Positions 1 through 9,760 of a stretch of DNA of 64,000 nucleotides are shown one piece after another. The first letter of the stretch is position 1, and every line of letters begins with the position of its first letter. The DNA is from CAYPNF01 sp964411985 (GTDB taxonomy: Bacteria > Verrucomicrobiota > Verrucomicrobiia > Limisphaerales > J093). The position numbers were made by a program, and so were the translations under genes. The stretch spans positions 62,001-126,000 of the forward strand of contig CAYPNF010000018.1 in the NCBI GenBank assembly GCA_964411985.1, given 5' to 3'. The notes under the pieces were generated by a model. The model was not told the DNA's origin. It did no database searches and saw only the letters and a program-made list of their open reading frames with translations.

Positions 1-1
1 A

Positions 2-2581
2 TTCACCTCCGAGGCCGAAGAGCTGCTCTGGGACTGGTGGAAATGGCGACCGCACGAAGCAGCGGACAACTTCTGTTTCAGCGTCACGGCGGGCGGGGCG
101 TTTCAGCCCACGCACGCCCGCTGCATCGAGCACAACGTGACCTCGCCCACCAAAGGGCGCAGCATGAACACTTACGGGGACAACGAGTATCCGCTGTTGT
201 TCGACACGAATCGGTTCGAATTCACGCTCAATGCGTACACCATGTTCATGCCGGACCAAGCGTTGCTTTATGTGCTCTACCGGCCGGCGGATCCCGCCTC
301 CGACATCATCTCCCTGTTGCCATGCCGGCCGAGTCGCTGGAGCAATCCCGACATGGTCCCTCACGAACCGGCCCTCATCAAGCAGCACACGGACACGAGC
401 GATCTCCGCGTTTACTCCACTGCGGAACGTGCCGTCGTCGTTCGCTGCCCATTGCACTTGGGGCGCCGCGAATGGGCGATTGCGGTGGCGAAGAATCCCG
501 GCGTTGTTTCTGCCGAGGTCATGGACTTTACGCCGACGGCCAGGCTGCTGGCCAAACATGGCGGGTTTCCGCTGGATAAGGTCAAGGAGTGGACCCTAGA
601 GTGGCCGGATACGCATCGCTATGCCGATACCGCCGCAGCGAAGGACAGCGCAATCGACAAAGAACGTCGGAATGTCAGTGAGCTTTTCGGCCGGTTCATT
701 AACGAGGCGTTAACTTATCCCCGCGCCGGCGAGCGCACGGGCATCAACGCTTTTCCCAACAACACCGCCACCGCCATTGCCAAAGCCAGAACCTTGCTGG
801 AATCCGGTCAACTCACCACCGAGCAAGGACGCCAACTCCGCGCCCAGGCGGCGTTTCTCACCCATCTGCTGTGGGACGACGACTACTTCCCGCCGCGTCG
901 CAAGGGCTACGGCAAAGGCTCATCCAACATGCCGGTGAGTGTGGCGCGCGGGCGCATGGATTCCGGCGCCAATCTGCCCGACCATCCGATGTCCAAGGAG
1001 TGGCTTACCATCTCCGCCAAAGTCATGGGCTACGTTGTAAACGCCAACTTTGGCGACGACGGCTCACCGCAATCGAATCCTCACTACATGGGGCTGCTCA
1101 CTGATGCCGCGGTCAGCACGGCCCGGATGCTCAAGGAGCGTGGGACCATCCAAGATGAAAAGACCGCCTTCCCGCATTTCCACAAAGCGGCGCGATTCCT
1201 GGTGGACATGGTGACGCCTGTCGACATCCGGTTCGGCCAGCGCATGGTGCCCACGGTCGGCGACGGCTACTGGGAGAAACACCAGAATGCGCTCACGGTT
1301 GCGCCCGTGTTCAAGGACAGCGATCCGGAACTTGCCGCAAGCCTGTTGTGGACCGCGCAAGCCGGTGGCATCAAAGAAGCCGCTGTGGCCGGTGTGAACG
1401 CCGAGGCACCGGATCTCAAGAGTGTCCTCTACCCCGGCTGGGGCGCGTTCCTGCGGCATGGCTTCGGTACGGAGGCGGAAAGTTATATCGGCATCCGCTT
1501 TGGCGATTTCACGCTCGACCACACCCACAATGACGCCGGATCCATCAACTGGTATGCGCGTGGGGTGCCGCTGACGATGGACTTTGCCACCATGTACACG
1601 CCACACACCCCGGGAGCATGGCTTCACTCCACGGTGACCTACAATCATCGCGAGCACAAACAAGCCGTGAAGTGTCCGGGACGCGGGCACCCAGATTGTT
1701 TCTATACAGGCAAGAGCTGGTATGAACATTCTTTTGAGCCGCACACGCTCTGGGAACCCATGACCGACCAAACCAGCCCTCAGTTCACGGAGGTCCATGG
1801 AAAGATCACCGCCTTTGCGCCCCAAGCCGGCGCGGATTACGTTCGGGGCGAGGCCGCCCGCCATTGGTTCCATCGCAAGCCATACTACTACCGCTCCGAA
1901 GGCAGCCCCAGCCCTTGGGCGCCGCAGTCATCGCCCGAGGCGGTGGCCACCCAACACCCTTTCCACTGGGTGCGCCAGTTTGTATTCGTGAAGGACGACA
2001 AGCCGGACGGCCCAGGATATCTCGTCATCGCCGACGACCTGACCGGCAATCAAGAACTGGAGCCCGCATTCAACTTCTGGTGCCTGGCCAGTGACGTGAA
2101 GGAAGTGGCCCCACGCCACCTGCGCTTCATTGGCCAGCATGGACTGCATTGCGACATGTTCGCCCTCGCGCCCGCGACCAGCCGCGTCCAGCTCGGCGAA
2201 TGGGGGCACAAGCAGAACTTTCTCGTGGGCGATCCGGGCATGGAGGAGAATCAGAAGCTGGCCCGCCTCTACGGCCCTCGCGGCGGGCAGGGCTTCCTCG
2301 CCGTGCTTTACCCGCGCAAGGCGCACGAACCGGAGCCCAAGGTCGAATCGCTCGCCAACGGCAAGATGGTGAAACTGGCCTTGCCCGATCAGACGCATTG
2401 GATTCTTCTGAGCAGGGAGCCTGTGACCGTGAGCGACGGCCCGGTGAAACTCGCGGGCACCGCCGCCGTGGCGAAACGGTGGCACGATGGCAAGGTGGAG
2501 GTCACCCTGCTATCGGAAGGCACGGTCGAGTGCGGACAGGTGACGTTGGAATCCAGGACACCGGCAACCAAGAAACAGTGA
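2..2581 (+). CDS. Heparinase II/III-like polysaccharide lyase family protein (5' end outside window)
   Basis: The frame is open from base 2 with no stop, so the gene starts upstream; 859 codons are visible and the GTG at 137 need not be the start. The first half looks like an alpha-helical toroid region, and the second half carries the segment HTHNDAGS (H at visible residues 507 and 509) followed by a glycine-rich strand and an acidic residue, as in the C-terminal beta domain of heparinase II/III-like lyases. Such enzymes cleave uronic-acid-containing glycans in the periplasm or outside the cell. The N-terminal signal is not visible. It ends 16 bases before the next gene, so the two are probably co-transcribed. 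Substrate cannot be told from sequence. Confidence 0.75.
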   Translation, partial: FTSEAEELLWDWWKWRPHEAADNFCFSVTAGGAFQPTHARCIEHNVTSPTKGRSMNTYGDNEYPLLFDTNRFEFTLNAYTMFMPDQALLYVLYRPADPASDIISLLPCRPSRWSNPDMVPHEPALIKQHTDTSDLRVYSTAERAVVVRCPLHLGRREWAIAVAKNPGVVSAEVMDFTPTARLLAKHGGFPLDKVKEWTLEWPDTHRYADTAAAKDSAIDKERRNVSELFGRFINEALTYPRAGERTGINAFPNNTATAIAKARTLLESGQLTTEQGRQLRAQAAFLTHLLWDDDYFPPRRKGYGKGSSNMPVSVARGRMDSGANLPDHPMSKEWLTISAKVMGYVVNANFGDDGSPQSNPHYMGLLTDAAVSTARMLKERGTIQDEKTAFPHFHKAARFLVDMVTPVDIRFGQRMVPTVGDGYWEKHQNALTVAPVFKDSDPELAASLLWTAQAGGIKEAAVAGVNAEAPDLKSVLYPGWGAFLRHGFGTEAESYIGIRFGDFTLDHTHNDAGSINWYARGVPLTMDFATMYTPHTPGAWLHSTVTYNHREHKQAVKCPGRGHPDCFYTGKSWYEHSFEPHTLWEPMTDQTSPQFTEVHGKITAFAPQAGADYVRGEAARHWFHRKPYYYRSEGSPSPWAPQSSPEAVATQHPFHWVRQFVFVKDDKPDGPGYLVIADDLTGNQELEPAFNFWCLASDVKEVAPRHLRFIGQHGLHCDMFALAPATSRVQLGEWGHKQNFLVGDPGMEENQKLARLYGPRGGQGFLAVLYPRKAHEPEPKVESLANGKMVKLALPDQTHWILLSREPVTVSDGPVKLAGTAAVAKRWHDGKVEVTLLSEGTVECGQVTLESRTPATKKQ

Positions 2582-2597
2582 ACAACGCGACCCAAAC

Positions 2598-4832
2598 ATG
2601 AAAGCAGCCACGAACAGCCGAACCGCAAAGCGGAGCAGCCTGACGGTCCTGTGCGCATGGCTGGCCTTCACCGCCTGCGCCGCCGAGACCACGCAGGAGT
2701 TCATCGGGCCCTTCCCGAGTTGGGCCGACGTGAAACGCGACTACGGCGCGCTCGCCGATGGTCAGACCGACGACACCGCCGCGCTGCAAAAAGCACTCGA
2801 CGACCTGCACCGCGAGGACCGGAAGTTCTTTGTTTTGTATGTGCCAGCCGGAACGTACCGTGTGACGCACACCCTGATGCTGTTTCGGGAGAAGCACAAT
2901 GAGTCCAAGGATGTCGCGGTCATCGGCGAAGATCCAGCCAGCACGACGCTGCGCTGGGACGGCCCGGCAGATGGCGTGATGCTCGACTATGGGGCCTGGT
3001 ACTCGAAGCTGGGGCGCCTTACCTTCGATGGCAGGGGCAAGGCCCGCACCGCCATCGCGCACGGCAAGTCATTCGCCACCTACAACGAGTTCTTCGACAT
3101 CTTCATCCGCGACATTGGCATCGGAATCGAAGCTGGAGCGCCGGGTGGCCAGGGCATAGCGGAAACTACGGCGCTACGTTGCCGGTTCCAGCGGTGCTCG
3201 ATTGCCGGCATCAGCATCCAGAACTTCAACTCGCTCGACTGGTTCATCTGGCATTCAGTCTTCGAAGACTGCGGCCTCGGCGTGACGAATCTACGGGGCG
3301 CGGGCAATTTTCATGTCTTCGAAAGCCTGTTCCAGCGCTCGAAGGAAGCCGACATCGGCATCGGCAACACCGGTTACTTCTCCTTTCGCAACAACACGTC
3401 CATCGGCTCCAAGGCGTTCTTTGTCGGCAAGCCGATGACCGCCGCCGCCCTGGTCACCCTCCAGGGCAATGCAGTCTATGGCGGGCAGGAAACGATGGTC
3501 GAGATCGGCAACCTCGGGCCACTCCTCCTGCTCGATAACCGCATCCAAACCCTTCGCGCCCCCGCCGTGCGCATGCGTGGAGAGGCCGCGTTGCTGTCAG
3601 CGGGCAACACCTTTACCTGCGAGCCGGGCATCGCCGCCAAGACGAACCGGATGGCTTTCGATGATCGCGTTGTTGGCTACGATGCGCTCCAGGAATCGCA
3701 GCCTGATCTGCCAGGTACGCCACCCAACCTGAACCGGCCCATTATCGAGGTGCCGCCGGGGGCCACGGACGAGGCCATCCAGGGGGCCGTGGACCAGGCG
3801 GCCGGGCTCGACGGCCGTCACCCGGTCGTGCATCTGCCGGCCGGCGACTTCCGCGTCGCGCGAACCTTGACCCTCCCGGCGGGCAAGGACCTTCAGTTGG
3901 TTGGGGACGGCGTGCGCACCCGATTGATCTGGACTGGCTCGGACGTTGGCCCGGTGTTGCGCTTGGCCGGGCCATCGCGCGCGACCTTGCGTGACTTCGA
4001 GGTCAACGGCGCGAAGCGGGCCGACGGCATCGTGGTCGAGAAATGCGATCAACCCGGAAGCCGCGTGTACCTGGAGCAGTTCAACGCGGACGCCGCCCAA
4101 CGCGTCGGCCTCATGGTGGACGGCGTTGAGCAGGCCAATGTCGAACTGCACAACATGAACCACGGCGGCTGCGATCTGGGAGTCAGAGTGCGCGGTGGGA
4201 CGCGCCTCTCCGCCGGCGGCGTCGCACCGGGTCGGGTGGCGATCTTCGCTGGTTCTTCCAGTAACAACCGGTTGAGCTACGACGTGACCGAGGGAGGGCG
4301 TTTGCTGGTCCAGGACATCTGGTACGAATCCGGTTCCCAACCGCGTTTCATTCGCTTGAGCGGTGCGGGGGAATTGACCCTTCATGGGGCGATTATGGCT
4401 TGTGCGCTGTCCAAGAACGAAGCCGAGCCAACCATCGAACTGAATGACTTCGCAGGCCGACTCGCTTTCCTCAACGTGCAGTGGAGCGGCGGCGGGGAGT
4501 CGATGCGGTTGCTTTGTCGAGGCCAAGGAAAGGACACCAAAGTGCTGGCCCTCGGCGCGCAGGTTGGCAAGGACGGCCCGCGTTTCGATAACCGATCGCC
4601 CCAGGCCACCTTCGCGCTGCTGGAGGCCATGCGTTTCACCGATGGCGGCGGGGCCACACCGATCCCCAACATCGGCGCTGCGGACCGGGACTTCATCCTC
4701 ACCATGCTGGCCTCAACGCGCGCGGAGCAGCCCCGGCCGCTTACGCCAGTTCCCGCCGGTGCGACCGACGCGCGGTTCTTCCGGGTGGTCTCTTCCCAGG
4801 GTAGGGATTGCCTCCGGCTGACGGTCGACTGA
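2598..4832 (+). CDS. Exported tandem beta-helix protein (two pectate-lyase-3-like modules)
   Basis: 744 aa. Residues 1-30 form a signal peptide, possibly a lipoprotein signal because a Cys follows FTA. Near residue 49 is the pattern DYGALADGQTDDTAALQKAL, the hallmark first turn of the Pectate_lyase_3 right-handed beta-helix (GA-x-GDG-x-TDDT). A second, more degenerate module begins near residue 380 (TDEAIQGAV, then HLPAGDF). Such folds bind or cleave polysaccharides; many are lyases or glycosidases, but the catalytic residues are not recognisable here. The gene follows the heparinase-like gene by 16 bases. Two consecutive beta-helix modules in one chain is larger than the usual single-module family member. 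Confidence 0.75.
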   Translation: MKAATNSRTAKRSSLTVLCAWLAFTACAAETTQEFIGPFPSWADVKRDYGALADGQTDDTAALQKALDDLHREDRKFFVLYVPAGTYRVTHTLMLFREKHNESKDVAVIGEDPASTTLRWDGPADGVMLDYGAWYSKLGRLTFDGRGKARTAIAHGKSFATYNEFFDIFIRDIGIGIEAGAPGGQGIAETTALRCRFQRCSIAGISIQNFNSLDWFIWHSVFEDCGLGVTNLRGAGNFHVFESLFQRSKEADIGIGNTGYFSFRNNTSIGSKAFFVGKPMTAAALVTLQGNAVYGGQETMVEIGNLGPLLLLDNRIQTLRAPAVRMRGEAALLSAGNTFTCEPGIAAKTNRMAFDDRVVGYDALQESQPDLPGTPPNLNRPIIEVPPGATDEAIQGAVDQAAGLDGRHPVVHLPAGDFRVARTLTLPAGKDLQLVGDGVRTRLIWTGSDVGPVLRLAGPSRATLRDFEVNGAKRADGIVVEKCDQPGSRVYLEQFNADAAQRVGLMVDGVEQANVELHNMNHGGCDLGVRVRGGTRLSAGGVAPGRVAIFAGSSSNNRLSYDVTEGGRLLVQDIWYESGSQPRFIRLSGAGELTLHGAIMACALSKNEAEPTIELNDFAGRLAFLNVQWSGGGESMRLLCRGQGKDTKVLALGAQVGKDGPRFDNRSPQATFALLEAMRFTDGGGATPIPNIGAADRDFILTMLASTRAEQPRPLTPVPAGATDARFFRVVSSQGRDCLRLTVD

Positions 4833-4925
4833 GACCATGAAACCACGAATCATCGCACATTCTATCCTTGAACATCTGCGGCCTGACCTGGTCATTGGGT
4901 TTTTCATGAGACTCCTCTCTAAACC
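4833..4925 (+). other. Short spacer with a possible gene-head remnant
   Basis: No gene. It contains an ATG at 4838 followed by codons resembling a signal peptide start, and a stretch (about 4880-4928, CGGCCTGACCTGG then TAAACCATG) that resembles the spacer at 35855-35895. Read in one frame both give GLTW followed by a hydrophobic run and NH. This may be the remains of the 5' end of a lost gene; the similarity is short and the call is weak. Confidence 0.3.
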
Positions 4926-7900
4926 ATGTACCACACTCATCAATGCATCGCCACGCTGACCTTCCTGGTCAGCATCTGCTCCAGTATTGGAGCAGAGCTA
5001 TCACTGCCCAATCAAATCGCTGAAGTGCCCCAGAATGGCGAAATTCGGCTTACGGAATATGGTTATCGTAACTGGGGTCCGGAACTGGTGCGGTATCGGA
5101 TCGACCCCAGGCAGTTCTCACCGAGGAAAAGTGTGCTGCTCGGTCCGGACGGGAATGCGGTGCCGTTTCAGATGAACGAGGGAAGGCTGTCCTTCGTGGC
5201 TGAGTTGGCCAAGGGTCAGACGGTGGAATACAAACTTCAGGCCTCAAACAAGGATCGTTCGCGAGAAAACAGTAATCTCGGTCTGAAGAAGTCAGGCAAA
5301 TTCCTGGAGCTCACCAACGCCCGGGTCGCTGTGCGAGTGCCGGCACCCCAGGAGAAGACGTTTTCGAAGCCGATACCCGCCAGCGAGGTGCCGGCACCGC
5401 TGGGGGGATTCAAACAGCAAGGACAAGATTGGATCGGTGGCTCTCATTTCCAAGCTGAGAGGAAGATTCTTTCTTATGCGTTTCGCCTGCTCGAGGAGGG
5501 GCCTGCCAGCATTACCTATGAAGCGCGCTACCGATTGGCTCCCACTGGGGAGTATGCCTGCCGGATTCAAGTGGTGAACGGGCTGCCTTATGCGCTCGTC
5601 ACGGAAGAGTTCGACTTTGGCAGCATGACTGATGGCCATGATTTCCTGGTGCTGGACATCACTTCCGGCTGGTCACCCGATACCTATCGCTACATGGAAT
5701 GCGCCTTCGGCGGCGGCGAAAGCCCATTTACGACCGGTGGAATCTACGCGAGCAATCTCACCAGTTACGTCCACTTCAAGACCACCGCCTGGGAAGGCTC
5801 CGGCCCATCGCCTACGCCGCATTCGTATCAGCCGGGCAGTACCAATATGGTGTTGGTGGATCGCCTGACGCACACCGGCGCCTTCGGACCACGGGGCGCG
5901 ATCGGCCTCTCCACCGGGAGCCAATCTGCCTACATCCTGCCGATGTGCGGTGGGAACTGGCGGCGGGGTATGGCGTTGACGTGTTGGAACGAACCCGGCA
6001 ACGGCATCAAGATGGCCTTGCCCATCGGCGTGCGGCCACTGGACAATTATCTTGAAGTAAGCGGCGATGGCAACGCCTTCGCCACCCTGACGCACGATCC
6101 CGCCTTGCCGGTCAGCTATGGCCGCCGCAGCTGGGCGCTCTGTGTCGGACTCTCGGACAAGGAGGTGGCTGACGTTCGTCTCCGGGCCGGCGTCATCGGC
6201 CTGGACCGGTACAAGAACTGGATTGTCAAATGGGACACCGACGCCTCGAAGGCTGCTTTTCCCCGCGCGTTCATGACCACGGCGCAGGCGAAGCGGTTGA
6301 AAGACACGATCCACTCTCATCCCGACAAGGACCGGCTGCAATCGCTCTATCTGATCAGCGGAAATCCCTCCGATGCGATCAACAGCGCGCAAGTCGCGTT
6401 GAAGCGCATGCGGGGGCGCAACTGGGAGCACACCTGGGCTTACACCGACTATCGCAAGGGGGAGGATTTGCTCGACATGCTGAAGGTCGAGGACGCCCTT
6501 TCCTGTCCATCGCTTCCGGCGAACTTGCGGGATCAGTTGCGCCTGGCGTTGGCATTGGACGTCCAGTTGTTCGCGGAGCCGGACATCACGCAGTTGGGGA
6601 CGGGAGCGCACCTAGGGACTTGGAACATGCGGATCGGTCGCGTGGTCGGCGGAACTTATGGCGCCGCGCTCCTGCCGGATCATCCTTTGTATGACTGCTG
6701 GATGTCGCGTTACCGGGATCTCGACAGTTACCTCCTGGCCACGTCGGTATCTCCGGGCGGCGGTTGGTACGAGCCGCCGTTGTATTCAATGTATGGACCG
6801 CAGCGCTGGTTTGCCGTCTGTGCGCAAATCCTCCGCAACACCGGCCTGGGGGACCTCAATGCGAACGGGTACCTGACCAAATTCCTGCAATACAACGCCG
6901 ACCTCACGCTGGCCGATCCGCGGTATCCCGATCATCGCATTCTGCCCGGCTTGGGACATGGTGGAAACACCCTCGAAGCCATGTTTGGCATCGGGGTCGG
7001 CGCTATCGGATATTCCGATCCGACCAACGCCGCCTTCTTCAACTACATGCACCGGTTCAACAGCGTCAATGGCCTGATCGCCCGCAGCGATTGGCACAAT
7101 GCCGACTACAGCTACCTCTATCTCCCGGATGTGGGCGAGTATGCCAAGCCGCTGATGACCTCCTACATCCCCGGCTTCGGGGTTACCTTCCGGGCGCACT
7201 GTTATGATCCGAATGAAACTGCCATGATATTCCGCTGTGGCTACACCCGCAGCCACTGGCCGACTGATGATCTGAGCGTCATTCTTTATGGCAAGGGCGC
7301 GCCACTGGCGCCGGGCCACGCGGATCAATACTCCGGCTCGAAGGCAGGGAATATTGGTACTGAATTTACTCAGTGCCGTCTGGTGGATGCGGCTAAGGAA
7401 CCGCCGTTCGGTCGCATGCAGACCGACGTGCAGGACTACGGGTTCGGCACCAACGCCGATTACGCTCTGGGCCGCATGTATTTTTCCGCCGAGACCCTGG
7501 GCGATGGCAAAAACGAGATGGACTGGCGTCGGCACATCCTCTTTCTGAAAAGCGCACAACCAACCGGTCCGAACTACTTCGTGATGCGCGACACCTTCAC
7601 CGGCTACGACGGAGCAGCGGTAGCGCCGACCGGCCGCAAAGCTTGGTGGCACTGGTTGACGTTAGACACCGCAGACCTGACAACGGTCAACGGGACGGCG
7701 TTCGACGCCTTACAAGTGCCGGTTGAAACAGTCATCCCGGAGAGCCAGTGGCCAACCCTGACCGGCAACACCATCGAGATGGGAACCAAATACGGCGCAT
7801 CCACGTGGTTTTGGTTCGACACGCCGACGACCCCGAGACTCCAGGCGACCATCCAGATGCGCTACGGAGTCGCACCTGCTGACTACCAAACTCAGTTTGC

Positions 7901-8681
7901 CAAACAATTGCCCTCGATTCCGCAACCCGGTTCCAAAGAGCAGCGTACTGTTTACCGAATGGAGGGAAACGCAGACACCGGATTCTTCTACGTAGCCTAT
8001 CCGCGCAAGGGCAACGAGGCGGCACCGGTCTGCACGCGGCTGGCGCCCGGTTGCTTGAAGATGGTCACCTCCGAAGCCACCGACTACGTGTTCATTGATG
8101 ATACTCCGTTCAATTTCAATCAGGAGGGCGTGGTGTTCTCGGGCAAAGCCGGCGCGGTGCGGGTCTTTCGCGATCACGTGGTCTTCTGCATGAACAGCGG
8201 CACAGGCAACATTGGATACAAAGGCCACGTCTTCAGTGGGAGCGGTCCCTTTGAACGCAGCGTGCCCAACGACAAAGTAGTTGCCGGCACCGTGGATCTG
8301 GGCGGACAACCCAAGAACATCCTGACGGTCGAAATCGGCCAGGGGATCACCGTGCGCGGGGAGGGGCCGTTCAAGGCGGCGCTGGATGGCAACGTGATTC
8401 GCATCCATACCGAGGGACGTGCGCGGCACTTTATCGTGGAGCCTTTCCCCGATTGGCTGATGAATCCCCAGTTCACCATCGATGGTCAGGAATGGCTCTG
8501 CTTTCCAAGCAAGGCGCGTGGCGCCGACGGTAGCAACAAGGGTATCAAGTCGAGCCAGGAGAGCCGGAGTATCGGCTGCATTTTCTCCACTTTGGACGGT
8601 ACCCACGATCTGGAGCTTCGGCAGCGCATTTGGGTGAGTCCGTGGGATTGCGGGATAACACGGTCGGTGGGTGCTAAGTGA
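4926..8681 (+). CDS. Large exported heparinase-like protein, unknown substrate
   Basis: 1251 aa with an N-terminal signal peptide (cleavage probably after SIGA, near residue 23). It is a clear paralogue of the 1285-aa protein at 11478: both have a beta-rich N-terminal region, the landmark GLDRYKN/GLDRYKD before a helical region, and a segment aligning with the heparinase II/III C-terminal motif (here SHWPTDDLSVILYGKG, H777). In the 2-2581 gene the same segment is HTHNDAGS. The second histidine and the Asn-Asp pair are altered here, so chemistry may differ. Probably periplasmic or extracellular and acting on the same glycan as its neighbours. No strong ribosome-binding site precedes the ATG. 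The last bases lie just before the URO-D-like gene. Confidence 0.6.
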   Translation: MYHTHQCIATLTFLVSICSSIGAELSLPNQIAEVPQNGEIRLTEYGYRNWGPELVRYRIDPRQFSPRKSVLLGPDGNAVPFQMNEGRLSFVAELAKGQTVEYKLQASNKDRSRENSNLGLKKSGKFLELTNARVAVRVPAPQEKTFSKPIPASEVPAPLGGFKQQGQDWIGGSHFQAERKILSYAFRLLEEGPASITYEARYRLAPTGEYACRIQVVNGLPYALVTEEFDFGSMTDGHDFLVLDITSGWSPDTYRYMECAFGGGESPFTTGGIYASNLTSYVHFKTTAWEGSGPSPTPHSYQPGSTNMVLVDRLTHTGAFGPRGAIGLSTGSQSAYILPMCGGNWRRGMALTCWNEPGNGIKMALPIGVRPLDNYLEVSGDGNAFATLTHDPALPVSYGRRSWALCVGLSDKEVADVRLRAGVIGLDRYKNWIVKWDTDASKAAFPRAFMTTAQAKRLKDTIHSHPDKDRLQSLYLISGNPSDAINSAQVALKRMRGRNWEHTWAYTDYRKGEDLLDMLKVEDALSCPSLPANLRDQLRLALALDVQLFAEPDITQLGTGAHLGTWNMRIGRVVGGTYGAALLPDHPLYDCWMSRYRDLDSYLLATSVSPGGGWYEPPLYSMYGPQRWFAVCAQILRNTGLGDLNANGYLTKFLQYNADLTLADPRYPDHRILPGLGHGGNTLEAMFGIGVGAIGYSDPTNAAFFNYMHRFNSVNGLIARSDWHNADYSYLYLPDVGEYAKPLMTSYIPGFGVTFRAHCYDPNETAMIFRCGYTRSHWPTDDLSVILYGKGAPLAPGHADQYSGSKAGNIGTEFTQCRLVDAAKEPPFGRMQTDVQDYGFGTNADYALGRMYFSAETLGDGKNEMDWRRHILFLKSAQPTGPNYFVMRDTFTGYDGAAVAPTGRKAWWHWLTLDTADLTTVNGTAFDALQVPVETVIPESQWPTLTGNTIEMGTKYGASTWFWFDTPTTPRLQATIQMRYGVAPADYQTQFAKQLPSIPQPGSKEQRTVYRMEGNADTGFFYVAYPRKGNEAAPVCTRLAPGCLKMVTSEATDYVFIDDTPFNFNQEGVVFSGKAGAVRVFRDHVVFCMNSGTGNIGYKGHVFSGSGPFERSVPNDKVVAGTVDLGGQPKNILTVEIGQGITVRGEGPFKAALDGNVIRIHTEGRARHFIVEPFPDWLMNPQFTIDGQEWLCFPSKARGADGSNKGIKSSQESRSIGCIFSTLDGTHDLELRQRIWVSPWDCGITRSVGAK

Positions 8682-8709
8682 TGCTACTTATGTCAACGGA
8701 GAAGCCATC

Positions 8710-9759
8710 ATGAATAGTCGCGAACGAGTTAAGAAAGCCATCCGATTCGGTCGGCCGGATCGGTTGCCTATTTCCCATGCGGTGCTTCCCGCCGCGCAAC
8801 TCAAATACGGGCAGGCGCTCAACGAGATGCTTGCCGAGTATCGCGAGGACTTTGGCTGGGATTTCATGGCCGATATGCCTCTCGAACACTTCCCAGCGCT
8901 GTATCGAGAAGGCAGGCACCGCGATGCCTTCGGCACCGTCTGGCACGTCGAGTGGACCGGGATCTGCGGCATTCCCGCAGAATGCCCCATTTCGGATCTC
9001 GATCGCTACGCCGAGTACCGCTGGCCTGCAGACTTCACCGCCGGGCCACCTTCGGGTCGTCAGTACAGCGGGCACATGTGCGGATTCGATGACCGCTGGT
9101 ATGCGCGCGGGGCCTGGATCACGTATTTCGAGCAGCTCCAGCAGCTGCGTGGCATGGAGAAGTTCCTGATGGACCTCGCCAGCGAACCCAAAGAGCTTGA
9201 GCTCCTTATGGATGACATGCTGGCCTTCAACCTGAGGTGGCTCGATAAGTGGACCAAACTCGAATACGACGGCCTGCACTTCGCGGACGATTGGGGCGAC
9301 CAGCGGCGGCTGTTGATCAAACCCGGCCTCTGGCGACGTCTGTTCAAACCGCGTTACGCCGAGATGTTCAAGCGTGTTCATGATGCGGGCATGGATGTCT
9401 GGTACCACAGCGATGGCCGCATCAATGATATCTTCGGAGACCTGATTGAGATCGGGGTGGACGTCATCAACTGCCAGGTAGTCGTGGTAGGCCACGACTG
9501 GATCGCTGCCAACGCGCGCGGCAAAGTCGCCTTCCGGACCGACATTGACCGCCAACACATCCTTCCTTTCGGCACGCCGACGCAAGTCCAGGAGGAAGTG
9601 CAGCGCGTCTTCGAGGCGTGCGGCACTGCGGACGGCGGGATCGTGGCCTGCGGCGAAGTGGGGCCGGACGTACCCTTGATAAACATCCGCGCCATGTACG
9701 AGGCCTTCCGCAAGTACGGCACTGGTTCTTGCCCGGCGGGCATCCAGCAGGTGCGCTGA
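8710..9759 (+). CDS. Uroporphyrinogen decarboxylase-like (URO-D fold) protein
   Basis: 349 aa from the ATG at 8710, chosen because GGAG lies 8 bases upstream; an in-frame GTG at 8671 overlaps the previous gene and is less likely. Family marks are the N-terminal NSRERVKKAIRFGRPDRLP, the central HSDGRINDIFGDLIEIGVDVIN and the C-terminal GEVGPDVPLINIRAMYEAF. No signal peptide, so cytoplasmic. True HemE makes coproporphyrinogen III, but this branch is closer to methyltransferases of the MtaA/O-demethylase type. A role in removing methyl groups from imported sugars would fit the locus but is inference. One base separates it from the transporter gene, so the two are coupled. A paralogue lies at 44155. 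Confidence 0.8.
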   Translation: MNSRERVKKAIRFGRPDRLPISHAVLPAAQLKYGQALNEMLAEYREDFGWDFMADMPLEHFPALYREGRHRDAFGTVWHVEWTGICGIPAECPISDLDRYAEYRWPADFTAGPPSGRQYSGHMCGFDDRWYARGAWITYFEQLQQLRGMEKFLMDLASEPKELELLMDDMLAFNLRWLDKWTKLEYDGLHFADDWGDQRRLLIKPGLWRRLFKPRYAEMFKRVHDAGMDVWYHSDGRINDIFGDLIEIGVDVINCQVVVVGHDWIAANARGKVAFRTDIDRQHILPFGTPTQVQEEVQRVFEACGTADGGIVACGEVGPDVPLINIRAMYEAFRKYGTGSCPAGIQQVR

Positions 9760-9760
9760 A

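Noticed and set aside
3597..4526. Long - strand frame across the second beta-helix gene
   Set aside because: Antisense shadow; no start signal and no family resemblance, whereas the + strand frame has a signal peptide and domain motifs.
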